64,000 nt of DNA, taken from contig NZ_BBIS01000017.1 in NCBI RefSeq assembly GCF_000730605.1, forward strand, positions 1 through 64,000, given 5' to 3'. The stretch comes from Pseudomonas monteilii NBRC 103158 = DSM 14164. Lineage in GTDB: Bacteria > Pseudomonadota > Gammaproteobacteria > Pseudomonadales > Pseudomonadaceae. The position numbers and the translations under genes are program-made. The notes beneath the pieces were generated by a model. The model ran no database searches. It saw only the letters and a list, made by a program, of their open reading frames with translations, and was not told the origin of the DNA. Of this stretch, positions 47,502 through 56,483 are shown in pieces; the first letter of the stretch is position 1; each line of letters starts with the position of its first letter.

Positions 47502-47557
47502 TGTGAACCTTGGAGAGGTCACAGAATTGTCGCTACGCTGTAGTCGAGCGTGGCGAC
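47502..47557 (+). promoter_or_regulatory. Tandem hairpins in the O-antigen operon leader
   Basis: Hairpin 1 is TGTGA(a)CCT-TGGAG-AGGTCACA (47502-47523, one bulged A), starting 2 bases after the minigene stop. Hairpin 2 is GTCGCTACGCT-N7-AGCGTGGCGAC (47529-47557), an 11-bp stem with one G-U pair. No T-run follows, so they are not simple intrinsic terminators. They lie about 75 bases upstream of wzz. Confidence 0.5.
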
Positions 47558-47630
47558 GGTGCTGCTCGAAAGCGCTGTTCAGGCATTCAGCAATGCATAT
47601 TTCAGACCGACCCAAGGAAAGACATAGTAA

Positions 47631-48707
47631 ATGCGCAACGATCAAGGGCGCTTGGCTGATGACAACGAGATTGACCTGATTGAGCTTGTGGAAGGCGTAT
47701 GGCGACAGAAGCTGTGGGTAGCGGTGATCGCTGTACCGATCGTGCTTGTCGGGTTGGCTTATGCGTTGCTTGCACCGCGGGTTTACCAGGCAAGGTTATT
47801 CGTCGAGCCGCCTTCGCGTGATGAAATTGCCCAGCTCAATTACGGGCGGGGGGGAGATAGTGGGCTGTCAACATACTCGGTCAAGGATGTTTACGATGTG
47901 TATGTGAGGGAACTGAATTCTGAAACGGTACGCAGCAAATTCTACCGTACTGTCTATGAGCCGGCATTGACTGGAAACGAGCGGGTTGGCTCACGCGATG
48001 TGCTTTACGCCCAGTTCCTCAGCAAGTTGACCGTCGAGCAAGTCACTAAAGATGGCCCGAACCGCTATGTGATAGCGGCCAGCACCGAAGACCCGAACCA
48101 GGCAGCGCAATGGGTAGCGGCCTATGCTGAGATGGCGTCGGAGCTTGCCAAGGAAGAGGTATTGACAGGGCACCGCAGTGAGCTGGCGGTCAAGGCCGAG
48201 AATCTTCAGTGGGAAATTGATGCGGCTCAAGCGAGCGCCCGCAAATTGCGGGAAGATCAGTTGGTCCGTTTGAGAGAGGCGTTGAAGGTTGCCAAGTCCA
48301 TTGGGCTGGAGAAGCCACCTATCATTTCTGGAAGCCTGTCGTCGGAAGTGTCGGCTGCCATGAGTGGTGCCTTGACCTACATGCGGGGAAGCAAGGCGAT
48401 CGAAGCAGAAATCGAAACGTTGCAATCCCGGTCTTCGGATGATGCATTCATTGACGGTTTGCGAGCCAGGCAAGAGCGGCTGGCATTCTACCGAGGTTTG
48501 AAAGTAGACCCTCAAAGTGTTCAGGTTTTCACCCAAGATGGCGTCGTGGAGCTTCCTGACAAGCCTGTAAAACCCAAGCGGGCGCTGATCGTGACGGCGG
48601 CGCTGGTATTGGGTTTGGCCGTTGGTGTGCTGGTCGCAATCATGCGTGACCTGCTGCAGCGGCGCAGAAAGCCCGCAGCCCTCTCTCGTGTGATTGGCAA
48701 CGAATGA
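47631..48707 (+). CDS. wzz: O-antigen chain-length determinant Wzz
   Basis: A 358-residue polysaccharide co-polymerase. One membrane segment lies near the N-terminus (about residues 31-52) and one near the C-terminus (about 318-338, VTAALVLGLAVGVLVAIMRD). Between them is a periplasmic, largely helical domain with long coiled-coil-like stretches (LAVKAENLQWEIDAAQASAR). N-terminal IDLIELVEGVWRQKLWV is typical of Wzz. It controls modal O-chain length together with the Wzy polymerase. AAGGA lies 12 bases before the ATG, a rather long spacing. It is the first structural gene of the O-antigen cluster, as in P. aeruginosa. Confidence 0.9.
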   Translation: MRNDQGRLADDNEIDLIELVEGVWRQKLWVAVIAVPIVLVGLAYALLAPRVYQARLFVEPPSRDEIAQLNYGRGGDSGLSTYSVKDVYDVYVRELNSETVRSKFYRTVYEPALTGNERVGSRDVLYAQFLSKLTVEQVTKDGPNRYVIAASTEDPNQAAQWVAAYAEMASELAKEEVLTGHRSELAVKAENLQWEIDAAQASARKLREDQLVRLREALKVAKSIGLEKPPIISGSLSSEVSAAMSGALTYMRGSKAIEAEIETLQSRSSDDAFIDGLRARQERLAFYRGLKVDPQSVQVFTQDGVVELPDKPVKPKRALIVTAALVLGLAVGVLVAIMRDLLQRRRKPAALSRVIGNE

Positions 48708-48740
48708 TTGGTTGGTTCTGATGGAAGGTAAGTCAGCGTT

Positions 48741-49934
48741 ATGAATAACAATTATCTGGTTTCTATCGTAGTACCAACCCATAACCGGTCGAAATACGCC
48801 ATATCCTGCATTGAAAGCCTGCTGGAAATTCCTTCTCAAGAGGTGCAGGTGGTTGTTCATGACACCAGCAATGATGCTTGCGACCTGGCCCGGTGGGCGC
48901 AGGCACAAGAGGATCATCGCCTTGTGTATGTTCACTGGCAGAGCCGCTTGTCGATGACCGAGAACCACGAGCGGGCCATCGCGCTGGCGACAGGCGAGTA
49001 TGTGTGCCTGATCGGCGACGACGATACAGTTTCCAACCATATCATCGAGTTTGCCCGTTACGCCAAGGACCATTCAATCGCCATGCTCACGCCCAAAGTG
49101 CGTGCGGCTTATTACTGGCCGGACTTCCGTACCAAATTTTACGGAGCCGCTCATGCCGGGCGCATTTATCTCGAGCATTTTGAGACCACCTTGACCGAGT
49201 GGGATGTACGGGAGCGGCTCGATAACGCCCTCAGGCACGCCTGCCAAGGTACAGATGCAATGCCCAAGCTTTATCATGGTCTGGTCAGGAACGAACTGCT
49301 GGCCGGTCTGAGGCAGAAAAACGGCAAGGTATTTTTTGGTACCAGCCCGGACATGTCGGCGGCCGTCGCATTGTCGATCCAGCCAGGCCGTTACAGCTTG
49401 GTCGACTTCCCGTTCACCATGCCTGGCGGGGCAGGGGGGAGCAACAGCGGGCGAAGTGCGGAAGGCAAGCACAAAGGCAGCCTGAAGGATGACCCGCATC
49501 TGGCGCCGTTCAAGGGCTTGGTCTGGCCCGACTTCATTCCGCAATTCTTTAGTGTGGAGACTGTATGGGCACATGCAGCCTGGGAAACCCTGGAGAACGT
49601 TGGCAATGATGAAAAGGCCCGCTTCAATTTCGCCAGGCTGTATGCGCTTTGCCTGTTGCACCACCGTGATTACGCCCAGGTTATTCTGGGGGCGCGGCGT
49701 GCAGCGGCGCAGAGGCAGTTCAAGGGTGTGAGCCTGCTGCACGTTGGTGCCGCGTTCATTGCTGTGGCCGGTCAGTATGCCTGGGGCCGGGCCAAGCGCC
49801 TGATGAAGCCGGGTGCCAACTACGGCAGGGAGGTTGTGGCTACGGTGGAAAACGTACGCCTGGCCAAGCATGAACTGGACAATAACCTGGCTGCGAAGGT
49901 CGGTACTGCTCCCGTTTCCATAAAGCGCGGCTAA
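48741..49934 (+). CDS. Glycosyltransferase family 2
   Basis: A 397-residue GT-A-fold transferase. It begins YLVSIVVPTHNRSKYAISCI and has the nucleotide-sugar and metal motif IGDDDTVS near residue 95. The C-terminal half (about 200-397) is not similar to anything recognised by eye and may contact the acceptor or membrane. It is probably one of three transferases that build the O-unit on undecaprenyl phosphate. Donor sugar unknown. The third-position base use is more AT-rich than in the flanking housekeeping genes. Confidence 0.82.
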   Translation: MNNNYLVSIVVPTHNRSKYAISCIESLLEIPSQEVQVVVHDTSNDACDLARWAQAQEDHRLVYVHWQSRLSMTENHERAIALATGEYVCLIGDDDTVSNHIIEFARYAKDHSIAMLTPKVRAAYYWPDFRTKFYGAAHAGRIYLEHFETTLTEWDVRERLDNALRHACQGTDAMPKLYHGLVRNELLAGLRQKNGKVFFGTSPDMSAAVALSIQPGRYSLVDFPFTMPGGAGGSNSGRSAEGKHKGSLKDDPHLAPFKGLVWPDFIPQFFSVETVWAHAAWETLENVGNDEKARFNFARLYALCLLHHRDYAQVILGARRAAAQRQFKGVSLLHVGAAFIAVAGQYAWGRAKRLMKPGANYGREVVATVENVRLAKHELDNNLAAKVGTAPVSIKRG

Positions 49935-49966
49935 GGCTTAGCTCATGCCAGAAGTGTGTATGTGTC

Positions 49967-51472
49967 ATGCAGCTACGTAACCTGACTACCCTGCTGTTTG
50001 CCAGCTTTTCCGGCAAGCTTGTCTATGCGATGGCCAGCCTGGCGGCATTGCCGCTGGCAACACGCTTGCTCGGCGCGGAAGCCATGGGCATGGTTGGCTT
50101 TTTTACGACGCTGCTGATGGTGCTGATGGTGGCTGAAGGCGGGCTCACCAGCAACATCATCCACCGGATGGCCCGCTCGGTTGCTGTCAGCCCGCAGAAG
50201 GCACGGCGCAACAGGGCGGCAGACCTGTCGATGGTGTCCAGCTACTTCGCAACATTCACATTAATCGGTGCCATCGCGTTTCTGGGCGTGGGCCTGGCTT
50301 CGGGCTTCATGGCAGAGCACTGGCTCAGTATCGAAGATGTTGGCAAGGCCGCTGCCCGGCAATCGTTGTGGTATATGGCGGGTTTCATCGCCCTCAACTT
50401 TCCGATCATGCTCCTGCAAGCGGTGCTGGCAGGCAAGGAAATGCAATTAGCGCTCAATGCCCTGTACGTTCCATATTCCTTGCTGCGTACGCTCGGGGTA
50501 CTGCTACCGCTTTACCTGTTTCCTGGCATGCGTTCGATCGAGTTCTACTTCCTGCTCCAAGTCATTGTACAAGTCAGCTATTTGTTGGCCTTGTTGTGGG
50601 TAGTGCACGGTAAGACCGGGTTCCTGCCGTGGCTGTATCGCTTCAAGATGGGCTATCTGCGGCGCGGGTATGTCTATGGGAGGGGGGTCCTGCTGATTTC
50701 CATTACTTCGGTACTAACCACTCAGTACGACAAATTGTACCTCAGCGGCCGTATCACCCTGGAAGCCTTTGGCTACTACACCTTGGCAACCACGCTGGCT
50801 GGCGTTGCGTACATCTTCTCGACGGCGTTCAATTCAGTGCTGTTCCCGCGCATGGCCGCGTGCTTTTCAGCGAATGACGAACGCAGTGTCGAGCGCATCC
50901 ACACCGCTTCGTTGTGCATCATGTCATCGGTGCTGGTGCTGTTATGCTGTGCTGTGGTCCTGTTCAAGCCTCTTGTCCTTGGCATTCTGTTTGCGCCTGA
51001 CGTGGCAGCGGGCGTCTCCAGTGTGGTGGGCATACTGGTGGTCGGGACCTCCTTGCAGTCACTGCTGATTGTTCCGTTTGCCTTGCAGTTGGCGACCAAG
51101 TGGACAACGCTTGCGTTTCGCTTGAACGTGGTGGCTATTCCGTTGATGCTCCTCGGTCTTCCGCTTCTGGTCGAGCGTTGGGGCAGTAACGGGGCGGCGT
51201 GGATGTGGCTTTTGTATAACATTTACTCCGTATTATTGACTTTCTTCTTTGTTTGCAAGCGCCATCCTTATCTGACCAAGGGCGTATTTACCGGTCTGAA
51301 GGTGCTGGCGATGTCCATTACAGCCGGGGTTGTTTTCTTTGCCGCTGCCAACGCAGTGTGCGAGAGGTTGGTTAGCGACTATTACCGGCTAGGGGTGGTC
51401 GTGGTGGCTACTGTTGTGGCAGTACTCGCCAGCCTGGTGCTAAATCGAAAATCCTTGCTCGCATTCAGATAA
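49967..51472 (+). CDS. wzx: O-antigen flippase Wzx
   Basis: A 501-residue polytopic membrane protein of the MATE/MOP superfamily with about 12-14 hydrophobic segments and the early block LPLATRLLGAEAMGMVGFF. It should flip the lipid-linked O-unit to the periplasmic face. Identification rests on topology, the flippase-like N-terminus and its place in a Wzx/Wzy-dependent cluster. Its TAA stop overlaps a possible ATG of the next frame by one base, but the next gene most likely starts at 51502. Confidence 0.87.
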   Translation: MQLRNLTTLLFASFSGKLVYAMASLAALPLATRLLGAEAMGMVGFFTTLLMVLMVAEGGLTSNIIHRMARSVAVSPQKARRNRAADLSMVSSYFATFTLIGAIAFLGVGLASGFMAEHWLSIEDVGKAAARQSLWYMAGFIALNFPIMLLQAVLAGKEMQLALNALYVPYSLLRTLGVLLPLYLFPGMRSIEFYFLLQVIVQVSYLLALLWVVHGKTGFLPWLYRFKMGYLRRGYVYGRGVLLISITSVLTTQYDKLYLSGRITLEAFGYYTLATTLAGVAYIFSTAFNSVLFPRMAACFSANDERSVERIHTASLCIMSSVLVLLCCAVVLFKPLVLGILFAPDVAAGVSSVVGILVVGTSLQSLLIVPFALQLATKWTTLAFRLNVVAIPLMLLGLPLLVERWGSNGAAWMWLLYNIYSVLLTFFFVCKRHPYLTKGVFTGLKVLAMSITAGVVFFAAANAVCERLVSDYYRLGVVVVATVVAVLASLVLNRKSLLAFR

Positions 51473-51501
51473 TGCTTGCAGCCTTCAGTGTCGAGGAACC
51501 A

Positions 51502-52359
51502 ATGAAAATCATAATCCTGGGTGCCACTGGCATGTTGGGCAATGCTGTCTTCAGGGTGTTGAGCGCTCAAGCCGGCCTGGATGTCTGGGGCACCATCCGC
51601 AGCCCTTCCGCTGCACGTGTTTTCGAGCAGGGGCATCAGGCCAGGTTGATTGCTCACATGGATGTGCTGGACCAGGATTGCCTGGTCGAATTGTTCCGAA
51701 AGCACAAGCCGGACGTGGTTATCAACTGCGTTGGCCTAATCAAGCAGTTCGACACCGCCAACGACCCGCTGGCTGTGCTACCGATCAATGCCATGCTGCC
51801 TCACCGCCTTTCGCGTTTGTGCGAGGCTGTTGGCGCTCGTCTGGTGCATATCAGCACAGACTGCGTGTTCTCTGGCAGTCAGGGGGGCTATAAAGAGTCG
51901 GACCGTTCCGATGCCTACGATTTGTACGGCAAGTCGAAGTACATTGGCGAGGTCGTGGACTCGGCCAGCGCCATTACCTTGCGGACCTCGATTATCGGCC
52001 ATGAGCTGAACAGTAAAGTATCACTGATAGATTGGTTCCTGGACCAGCAAGGCTCGGTCAAGGGGTTCAGGAAGGCGATATTTTCTGGTTTGCCAACCGT
52101 CGAGTTGGCCAGGGTCATTCGTGATTTCGTGTTGCCCAAGCCGGAACTCAGCGGCTTGTATCACGTCTCCGTCGAGCCGATTGACAAGTATTCGCTGTTG
52201 AAACTGGTGGCTTCGGCCTATGGCAAGGACATTGAAATTCTGGAGGACTCGGCCCTGGAAATTGACCGATCTCTGGACTCCAGCAAATTCCGCAGTGCGA
52301 CTGGGTACCAACCTCCTGCGTGGGAGCGGTTGGTAGAAGTTATGCGTGATTTCAAATAA
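51502..52359 (+). CDS. RmlD-like nucleotide-sugar reductase (WbvR-like)
   Basis: A 285-residue SDR related to dTDP-4-dehydrorhamnose reductase. It has the NAD motif ILGATGMLG near the N-terminus, HISTDCVFSG, and YGKSKYIGE with the catalytic Tyr-Lys. It lies directly before a CapE/WbvB-like 4,6-dehydratase-epimerase. The pair WbvB-WbvR is known to convert UDP-GlcNAc to UDP-L-RhaNAc. It lacks the C-terminal cupin domain of CapF/WbjC, which argues against the L-FucNAc route. GAGG precedes the ATG at 51502; an earlier in-frame ATG at 51472 is weaker. Confidence 0.78.
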   Translation: MKIIILGATGMLGNAVFRVLSAQAGLDVWGTIRSPSAARVFEQGHQARLIAHMDVLDQDCLVELFRKHKPDVVINCVGLIKQFDTANDPLAVLPINAMLPHRLSRLCEAVGARLVHISTDCVFSGSQGGYKESDRSDAYDLYGKSKYIGEVVDSASAITLRTSIIGHELNSKVSLIDWFLDQQGSVKGFRKAIFSGLPTVELARVIRDFVLPKPELSGLYHVSVEPIDKYSLLKLVASAYGKDIEILEDSALEIDRSLDSSKFRSATGYQPPAWERLVEVMRDFK

Positions 52360-52382
52360 TAGCGAACGGGGCGAGGTGCGTG

Positions 52383-53396
52383 ATGTTCAAGAATAAAGTA
52401 TTGATGATTACCGGCGGTACTGGTTCGTTTGGCAATACCGTGCTCAAGCGGTTCCTTGATACCGATGTGAAGGAAATCCGGATTTTCAGCCGGGACGAAA
52501 AAAAACAGGAAGACATGCGCATTGCCCTGGCCAATGACAAGGTCAAGTTCTACATTGGCGACGTACGTGATTACGCCAGCCTGATGCAGGCTATGGTAGG
52601 CGTGGACTACATTTTCCACGCGGCCGCACTGAAGCAGGTGCCTTCCTGCGAATTTTTCCCGATGGAGGCGGTGAAGACCAACGTCATCGGTACGGAGAAT
52701 GTGATCAACGCGGCGGTCGCCAACCATGTAAAGCGCGTGGTTGTACTGAGTACCGACAAAGCCGTGTACCCGATCAACGCAATGGGTATTTCCAAAGCCA
52801 TGGCCGAAAAGCTGGTGGTGGCCAAGTCTCGTATGATTCCTGCCGAAGGGCCGGTGATCTGTGCGACACGTTATGGCAACGTCATGGCCTCTCGCGGCTC
52901 GGTTATCCCGTTGTTCGTCAACCAGCTTAAGAGCGGTTCGCCGCTTAGTATCACCGACCCCAACATGACGCGCTTCCTGATGTCCCTGGAAGATTCGGTG
53001 GATCTTGTGCTGCACGCTTTCGAGCACTCCAAGCAGGGCGATATCTTCGTCCAGAAAGCGCCGGCGTCCACAGTGGGTGAGCTGGCTGATGCGCTGAAGC
53101 GCATCTTCAACAAGGACAATGCCATTCGCATCATCGGTACCCGCCATGGCGAGAAGCTTTACGAATCGTTGATCTCGCGCGAGGAAATGGCCAAATCCGA
53201 AGACATGGGGCGCTATTACCGGATTCCGGCGGACAACCGCGACCTGAACTACGAAAAGTATTCGTCGAATGGCGAACAGGAAGTGTCGGAGCTGGATGAC
53301 TACACATCGCACAATACCCAGCGGCTGAGTGTAGACGAAATTATTTCTACATTGATGAAGCTTGACTACATCGTGGAAGAACTGAAGTCGGTGTAA
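52383..53396 (+). CDS. UDP-GlcNAc 4,6-dehydratase/5-epimerase (CapE/WbjB/WbvB family)
   Basis: A 337-residue SDR. It starts MFKNKVLMITGGTGSFGNTV, followed by IRIFSRDEKKQ, HAAALKQVPSCEFFP and LSTDKAVYPINAMGISK (with Met in place of the usual catalytic Tyr, as in the CapE family). The end RDLNYEKY is also family-typical. Such enzymes make UDP-2-acetamido-2,6-dideoxy-beta-L-arabino-hexos-4-ulose. It is paired with the reductase upstream. The WecB-like 2-epimerase that would complete L-QuiNAc or L-FucNAc is not in the window. GAGG lies 6 bases before the ATG. Confidence 0.88.
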   Translation: MFKNKVLMITGGTGSFGNTVLKRFLDTDVKEIRIFSRDEKKQEDMRIALANDKVKFYIGDVRDYASLMQAMVGVDYIFHAAALKQVPSCEFFPMEAVKTNVIGTENVINAAVANHVKRVVVLSTDKAVYPINAMGISKAMAEKLVVAKSRMIPAEGPVICATRYGNVMASRGSVIPLFVNQLKSGSPLSITDPNMTRFLMSLEDSVDLVLHAFEHSKQGDIFVQKAPASTVGELADALKRIFNKDNAIRIIGTRHGEKLYESLISREEMAKSEDMGRYYRIPADNRDLNYEKYSSNGEQEVSELDDYTSHNTQRLSVDEIISTLMKLDYIVEELKSV

Positions 53397-53442
53397 AGTT
53401 GCGAGTGCGGCTGAATACAGGCTTGGTTGCCAGGGAAGAACG

Positions 53443-54468
53443 ATGATTTATTACGTCGCTAGCACGCTTGCGTTTTTTGTATTGTGTTTCATGGGCTGGC
53501 TGGTGCGGGCGCCTCGGTATTTTCTGGTGCTGGCGTTGTTGCCAATGGCATTCCTGGCGATCTTGCGTGGTACTGTAGGCATGGACACAGCCACGTACAT
53601 TCAAACGATCAATCAGCTGTTGGAAAGCGGCAGTTTTCTGGGGGTATTCGAACCGCTGTTCGAGGGCTTGGTGCTGACGCTTTCGATGTTCACTGACAGT
53701 GCAGCGCTTATCCTCGCCTTGATTGGCGTAATGATCACGTTACTGCTGGTGTGGGCGGGGATGCGCCACAACAGCAACCCCTACTTGTTCTGCCTACTGG
53801 TCGTACCGGTTTACTATTTTGACATGGTCATGAACGGCGTTCGCTATGGTCTGGCATTTTCGCTGGTTTACCTGGCAGGCAGTTTTCTGCTGCAACGGCG
53901 TTACGGAGTGTATTTTGCCCTGGTATTGGTTGCGGGCATGATTCAAGTTTCCAGTTTGATGCTGGGGTTGTTGTTGTTCATTCTGTATACCCGGCAATGG
54001 CGTTGGGTTATTTATGGTACGGCCTTCCTCGCCGTATTTGTCGGAGTGTTTTTCAACTATTTACTGGCCAAATTGACCAGTTATGCCGGCCTTCAGGTGG
54101 CTTCCGGCTTTTCCGGGCTGAGTACGGTACTGGTGTCGTGGCTGTTGCTCGCTATCTGGGCACTTGATGTCCAGGCCCGGCGCCATTCCGGCCTGGTGAT
54201 CTTGCTGCTGGCGGGGCTGACTGTGGTCATGATCGGTGTATCCCAGTTCAGTTATGCTGGCATTCGGCTGCAGCAACTGGTCAACTTCCTGATCATCATG
54301 TGCCTGATTTTTCACACTGCCAGGTACGAGATTCAGTTGGCGCCTTTCACCAAAGTAGCCATTCTGCTGGTTGCGTTGATGGCATTTGCATTCAGGATGA
54401 AAAATTTTGCTGACACGGCGGGTATTGGATCGTCTCCGTTTGTGCCGTATCTGTTCTTTTGGGAGTGA
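53443..54468 (+). CDS. wzy: EpsG-family O-antigen polymerase Wzy
   Basis: A 341-residue polytopic protein with about 10 membrane segments. The EpsG-type motif RGTVGMDTATY (about residues 43-53) and RYGLAFSLVYLAGSFLL in the middle are typical of this branch of Wzy polymerases. It is the only polymerase candidate in the cluster. The sequence is AT-richer than its chromosomal flanks, as is common for wzy. It ends immediately before the following glycosyltransferase. Confidence 0.8.
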   Translation: MIYYVASTLAFFVLCFMGWLVRAPRYFLVLALLPMAFLAILRGTVGMDTATYIQTINQLLESGSFLGVFEPLFEGLVLTLSMFTDSAALILALIGVMITLLLVWAGMRHNSNPYLFCLLVVPVYYFDMVMNGVRYGLAFSLVYLAGSFLLQRRYGVYFALVLVAGMIQVSSLMLGLLLFILYTRQWRWVIYGTAFLAVFVGVFFNYLLAKLTSYAGLQVASGFSGLSTVLVSWLLLAIWALDVQARRHSGLVILLLAGLTVVMIGVSQFSYAGIRLQQLVNFLIIMCLIFHTARYEIQLAPFTKVAILLVALMAFAFRMKNFADTAGIGSSPFVPYLFFWE

Positions 54469-54470
54469 AG

Positions 54471-55484
54471 ATGTCAGGCGCTCAGCTACCTCAGGTCAGC
54501 GTTATTGTTCCTGTTTATAACATGGCGGACTACGTGGCGCGTTGTCTGCACAGTATCTGCGCAATCGATTGCCAACGGCTTGAGATCATCGTGATCGACG
54601 ATGGCTCCAAGGATGATTCGCTGGCGATATGCCAGGCAAAACTGGCAGGACGTGATGATGTGAAAATCCTCACGCAGGCTAATGCAGGGCAGGGGGTGGC
54701 ACGAAACTACGGGCTGCAGCATGCTACCGGCAAATATGTATTGTTTGTTGATTCGGATGATACTGTCGACCCCCGAATTATCAGCTGCACCTTGCCGCTG
54801 ATGGAAGAAAGCAACTACGATTTCATAAATTTCGGCCTCGATTTTGTAAGTGAAGACGGCAGGGTCAGCCACAGTATCGTGCCTGGCCGGCATAAGGAGC
54901 TGAAAGGGCGTGCCATTTTCGAGCGGGCGATGATGGACGAGGAAATCCTGTCGAGCCCGGTCAACAAGTTATATTCCCGTGCATTCCTTGAGCGTCACAA
55001 TGTGCGCTTCCCGGAAACACGGGGGTGTGAGGATATTTTCTTCTCTCGTGCACTGGCGTTGCATGCGTCGGCCACAGGGTTTGTCGCAGAAGTGCTGTAC
55101 CATGCCCTGGTGCGGTATGGTAGTACGACACGAAGTGCCGGTGCGGGGTTGTTGATAGCTGCACTCGAGGTGCTGGCAATAGAAAAACGGTACTTGCAGG
55201 AGCAAGGCGTTTATCAAACGTACAGCGAGCTTTATCAGCGGCATTATGCTAAACAGATAGCCTACATTTTTTATGTGCTGGCTTATCGAGCAAAGAATCT
55301 TCAGGTTTACACTGATGCGGTCAGGCTGGCCAGACAAGAACCTGACTTTCAGCGTTTGGCGGCCAATGGTAAATGGGGGGATGTGGGACTGAAGTACAGA
55401 GTAGTCCTCATGGGGAGTCGCTTTCCATTTATGCTCAGGGCAATGGCAAGCGTATTGGCACTGCTCAATGTCAAGCCGTATTGA
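54471..55484 (+). CDS. Glycosyltransferase family 2 (second)
   Basis: A 337-residue GT-A transferase. It begins PQVSVIVPVYNMADYVARCL, has IVIDDGSKDDSLAIC, and shows the DxD-type LFVDSDDTVDPR near residue 90. The C-terminal part has helices with basic and aromatic residues that may contact the membrane. The ATG at 54471 has GGGAG 5 bases upstream, directly after the wzy stop. The donor sugar is unknown. It is one of three candidate O-unit transferases. Confidence 0.85.
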   Translation: MSGAQLPQVSVIVPVYNMADYVARCLHSICAIDCQRLEIIVIDDGSKDDSLAICQAKLAGRDDVKILTQANAGQGVARNYGLQHATGKYVLFVDSDDTVDPRIISCTLPLMEESNYDFINFGLDFVSEDGRVSHSIVPGRHKELKGRAIFERAMMDEEILSSPVNKLYSRAFLERHNVRFPETRGCEDIFFSRALALHASATGFVAEVLYHALVRYGSTTRSAGAGLLIAALEVLAIEKRYLQEQGVYQTYSELYQRHYAKQIAYIFYVLAYRAKNLQVYTDAVRLARQEPDFQRLAANGKWGDVGLKYRVVLMGSRFPFMLRAMASVLALLNVKPY

Positions 55485-55529
55485 AGCGGTTTGGAAACAA
55501 AAGTTATGACTTGACTGGGCGGAATTATA

Positions 55530-56453
55530 ATGAAAAGACCTAGGATCGCCGTACTTTTAGCTGCTTACAATGGTGTGCACTGGTTGCCGGAACAGGTGAC
55601 GTCCATCCTCGAACAAGAGGATGTCGATGTGGCCTTGTTCATCAGTGTGGACAGCTCGGACGATGGCACCGAGGCATGGTGCGAGGCGCTTCAGGCCAGC
55701 AACCCTGCAGTGACAGTACTGCCGTTAGGCCTGCGCTTTGGTGGCGCTGGCAAAAACTTTTTCCGCTTGCTCCACGACGTGGAGCTGGCCTCGTTCGATG
55801 CGATTTCTCTGGCAGACCAGGATGATATCTGGTACCCGGACAAACTGGCGCGGGCTTATCAGTACATCGCCCAAGGTAACGATGCCTATTCGAGCAATGT
55901 CCTGGCATTTTGGCCTGACGGCCGTGAAATGTTGGTAGAAAAGCACCAACCCCAGGTGCAATACGATTTCCTGTTCGAAGCGGCCGGGCCGGGTTGTACC
56001 TATGTGCTTTCTCCGGTGCTTGCAAATCGGTTCAAAGCGTTTCTGTTGGATAAATGGCAGGAAATTCAGGATGTCACGTTGCATGATTGGCTGATCTACG
56101 CCTATGCAAGGTCACAACGCATGCAGTGGTTCATCGATCCGCAGCCGTCGATGCGTTATCGGCAGCATGCCAGTAACCAGGTGGGCGTGAACACGGGTGG
56201 CTCAGCCATGAAAGCTCGCCTGCGCAAAGTGCTTTCAGGTTGGTGGTTGCAACAGTCGGTGCATATTGCATCACTGGTTGGCCTGGATAAAACTGCATGT
56301 GTTGTGAGTTGGGCGGCACTTGATATCAAAAGCCTGCTGAGGCTGGCATTCAACGCCCGACAATACCGTCGACGTAATCGCGACAGGATTTATTTCGTTG
56401 GACTGTGCCTCATTCTTGTCCTGGCCCGGCTGGCAGGGCGAAAGCCTGCCTGA
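55530..56453 (+). CDS. Glycosyltransferase family 2, rhamnosyltransferase-like
   Basis: A 307-residue GT-A transferase that begins RIAVLLAAYNGVHWLPEQV, with SVDSSDDGTEAW and LADQDDIWYPDKL. The late block MRYRQHASNQVG and HDWLIYAYA are characteristic of rhamnosyltransferases of the RfbG/WbbL-like type. Adjacent rmlC and downstream rmlBDA supply dTDP-L-rhamnose, which fits. A single hydrophobic stretch near the C-terminus (about 288-302) may anchor it. The exact linkage cannot be told. Confidence 0.8.
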   Translation: MKRPRIAVLLAAYNGVHWLPEQVTSILEQEDVDVALFISVDSSDDGTEAWCEALQASNPAVTVLPLGLRFGGAGKNFFRLLHDVELASFDAISLADQDDIWYPDKLARAYQYIAQGNDAYSSNVLAFWPDGREMLVEKHQPQVQYDFLFEAAGPGCTYVLSPVLANRFKAFLLDKWQEIQDVTLHDWLIYAYARSQRMQWFIDPQPSMRYRQHASNQVGVNTGGSAMKARLRKVLSGWWLQQSVHIASLVGLDKTACVVSWAALDIKSLLRLAFNARQYRRRNRDRIYFVGLCLILVLARLAGRKPA

Positions 56454-56483
56454 GCCCATTTTACTGAACATGGCAATTAATGT

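Noticed and set aside
47500..47630. A JUMPstart/ops (RfaH-type) element before the O-antigen genes
   Set aside because: GGCGACGG at 47552-47559 is only a partial match to GGCGGTAG and the wider JUMPstart consensus is absent.
51472..53396. UDP-L-FucNAc (FnlABC/CapEFG) pathway
   Set aside because: The reductase lacks the cupin domain of CapF/FnlB and there is no CapG/FnlC-type 2-epimerase.
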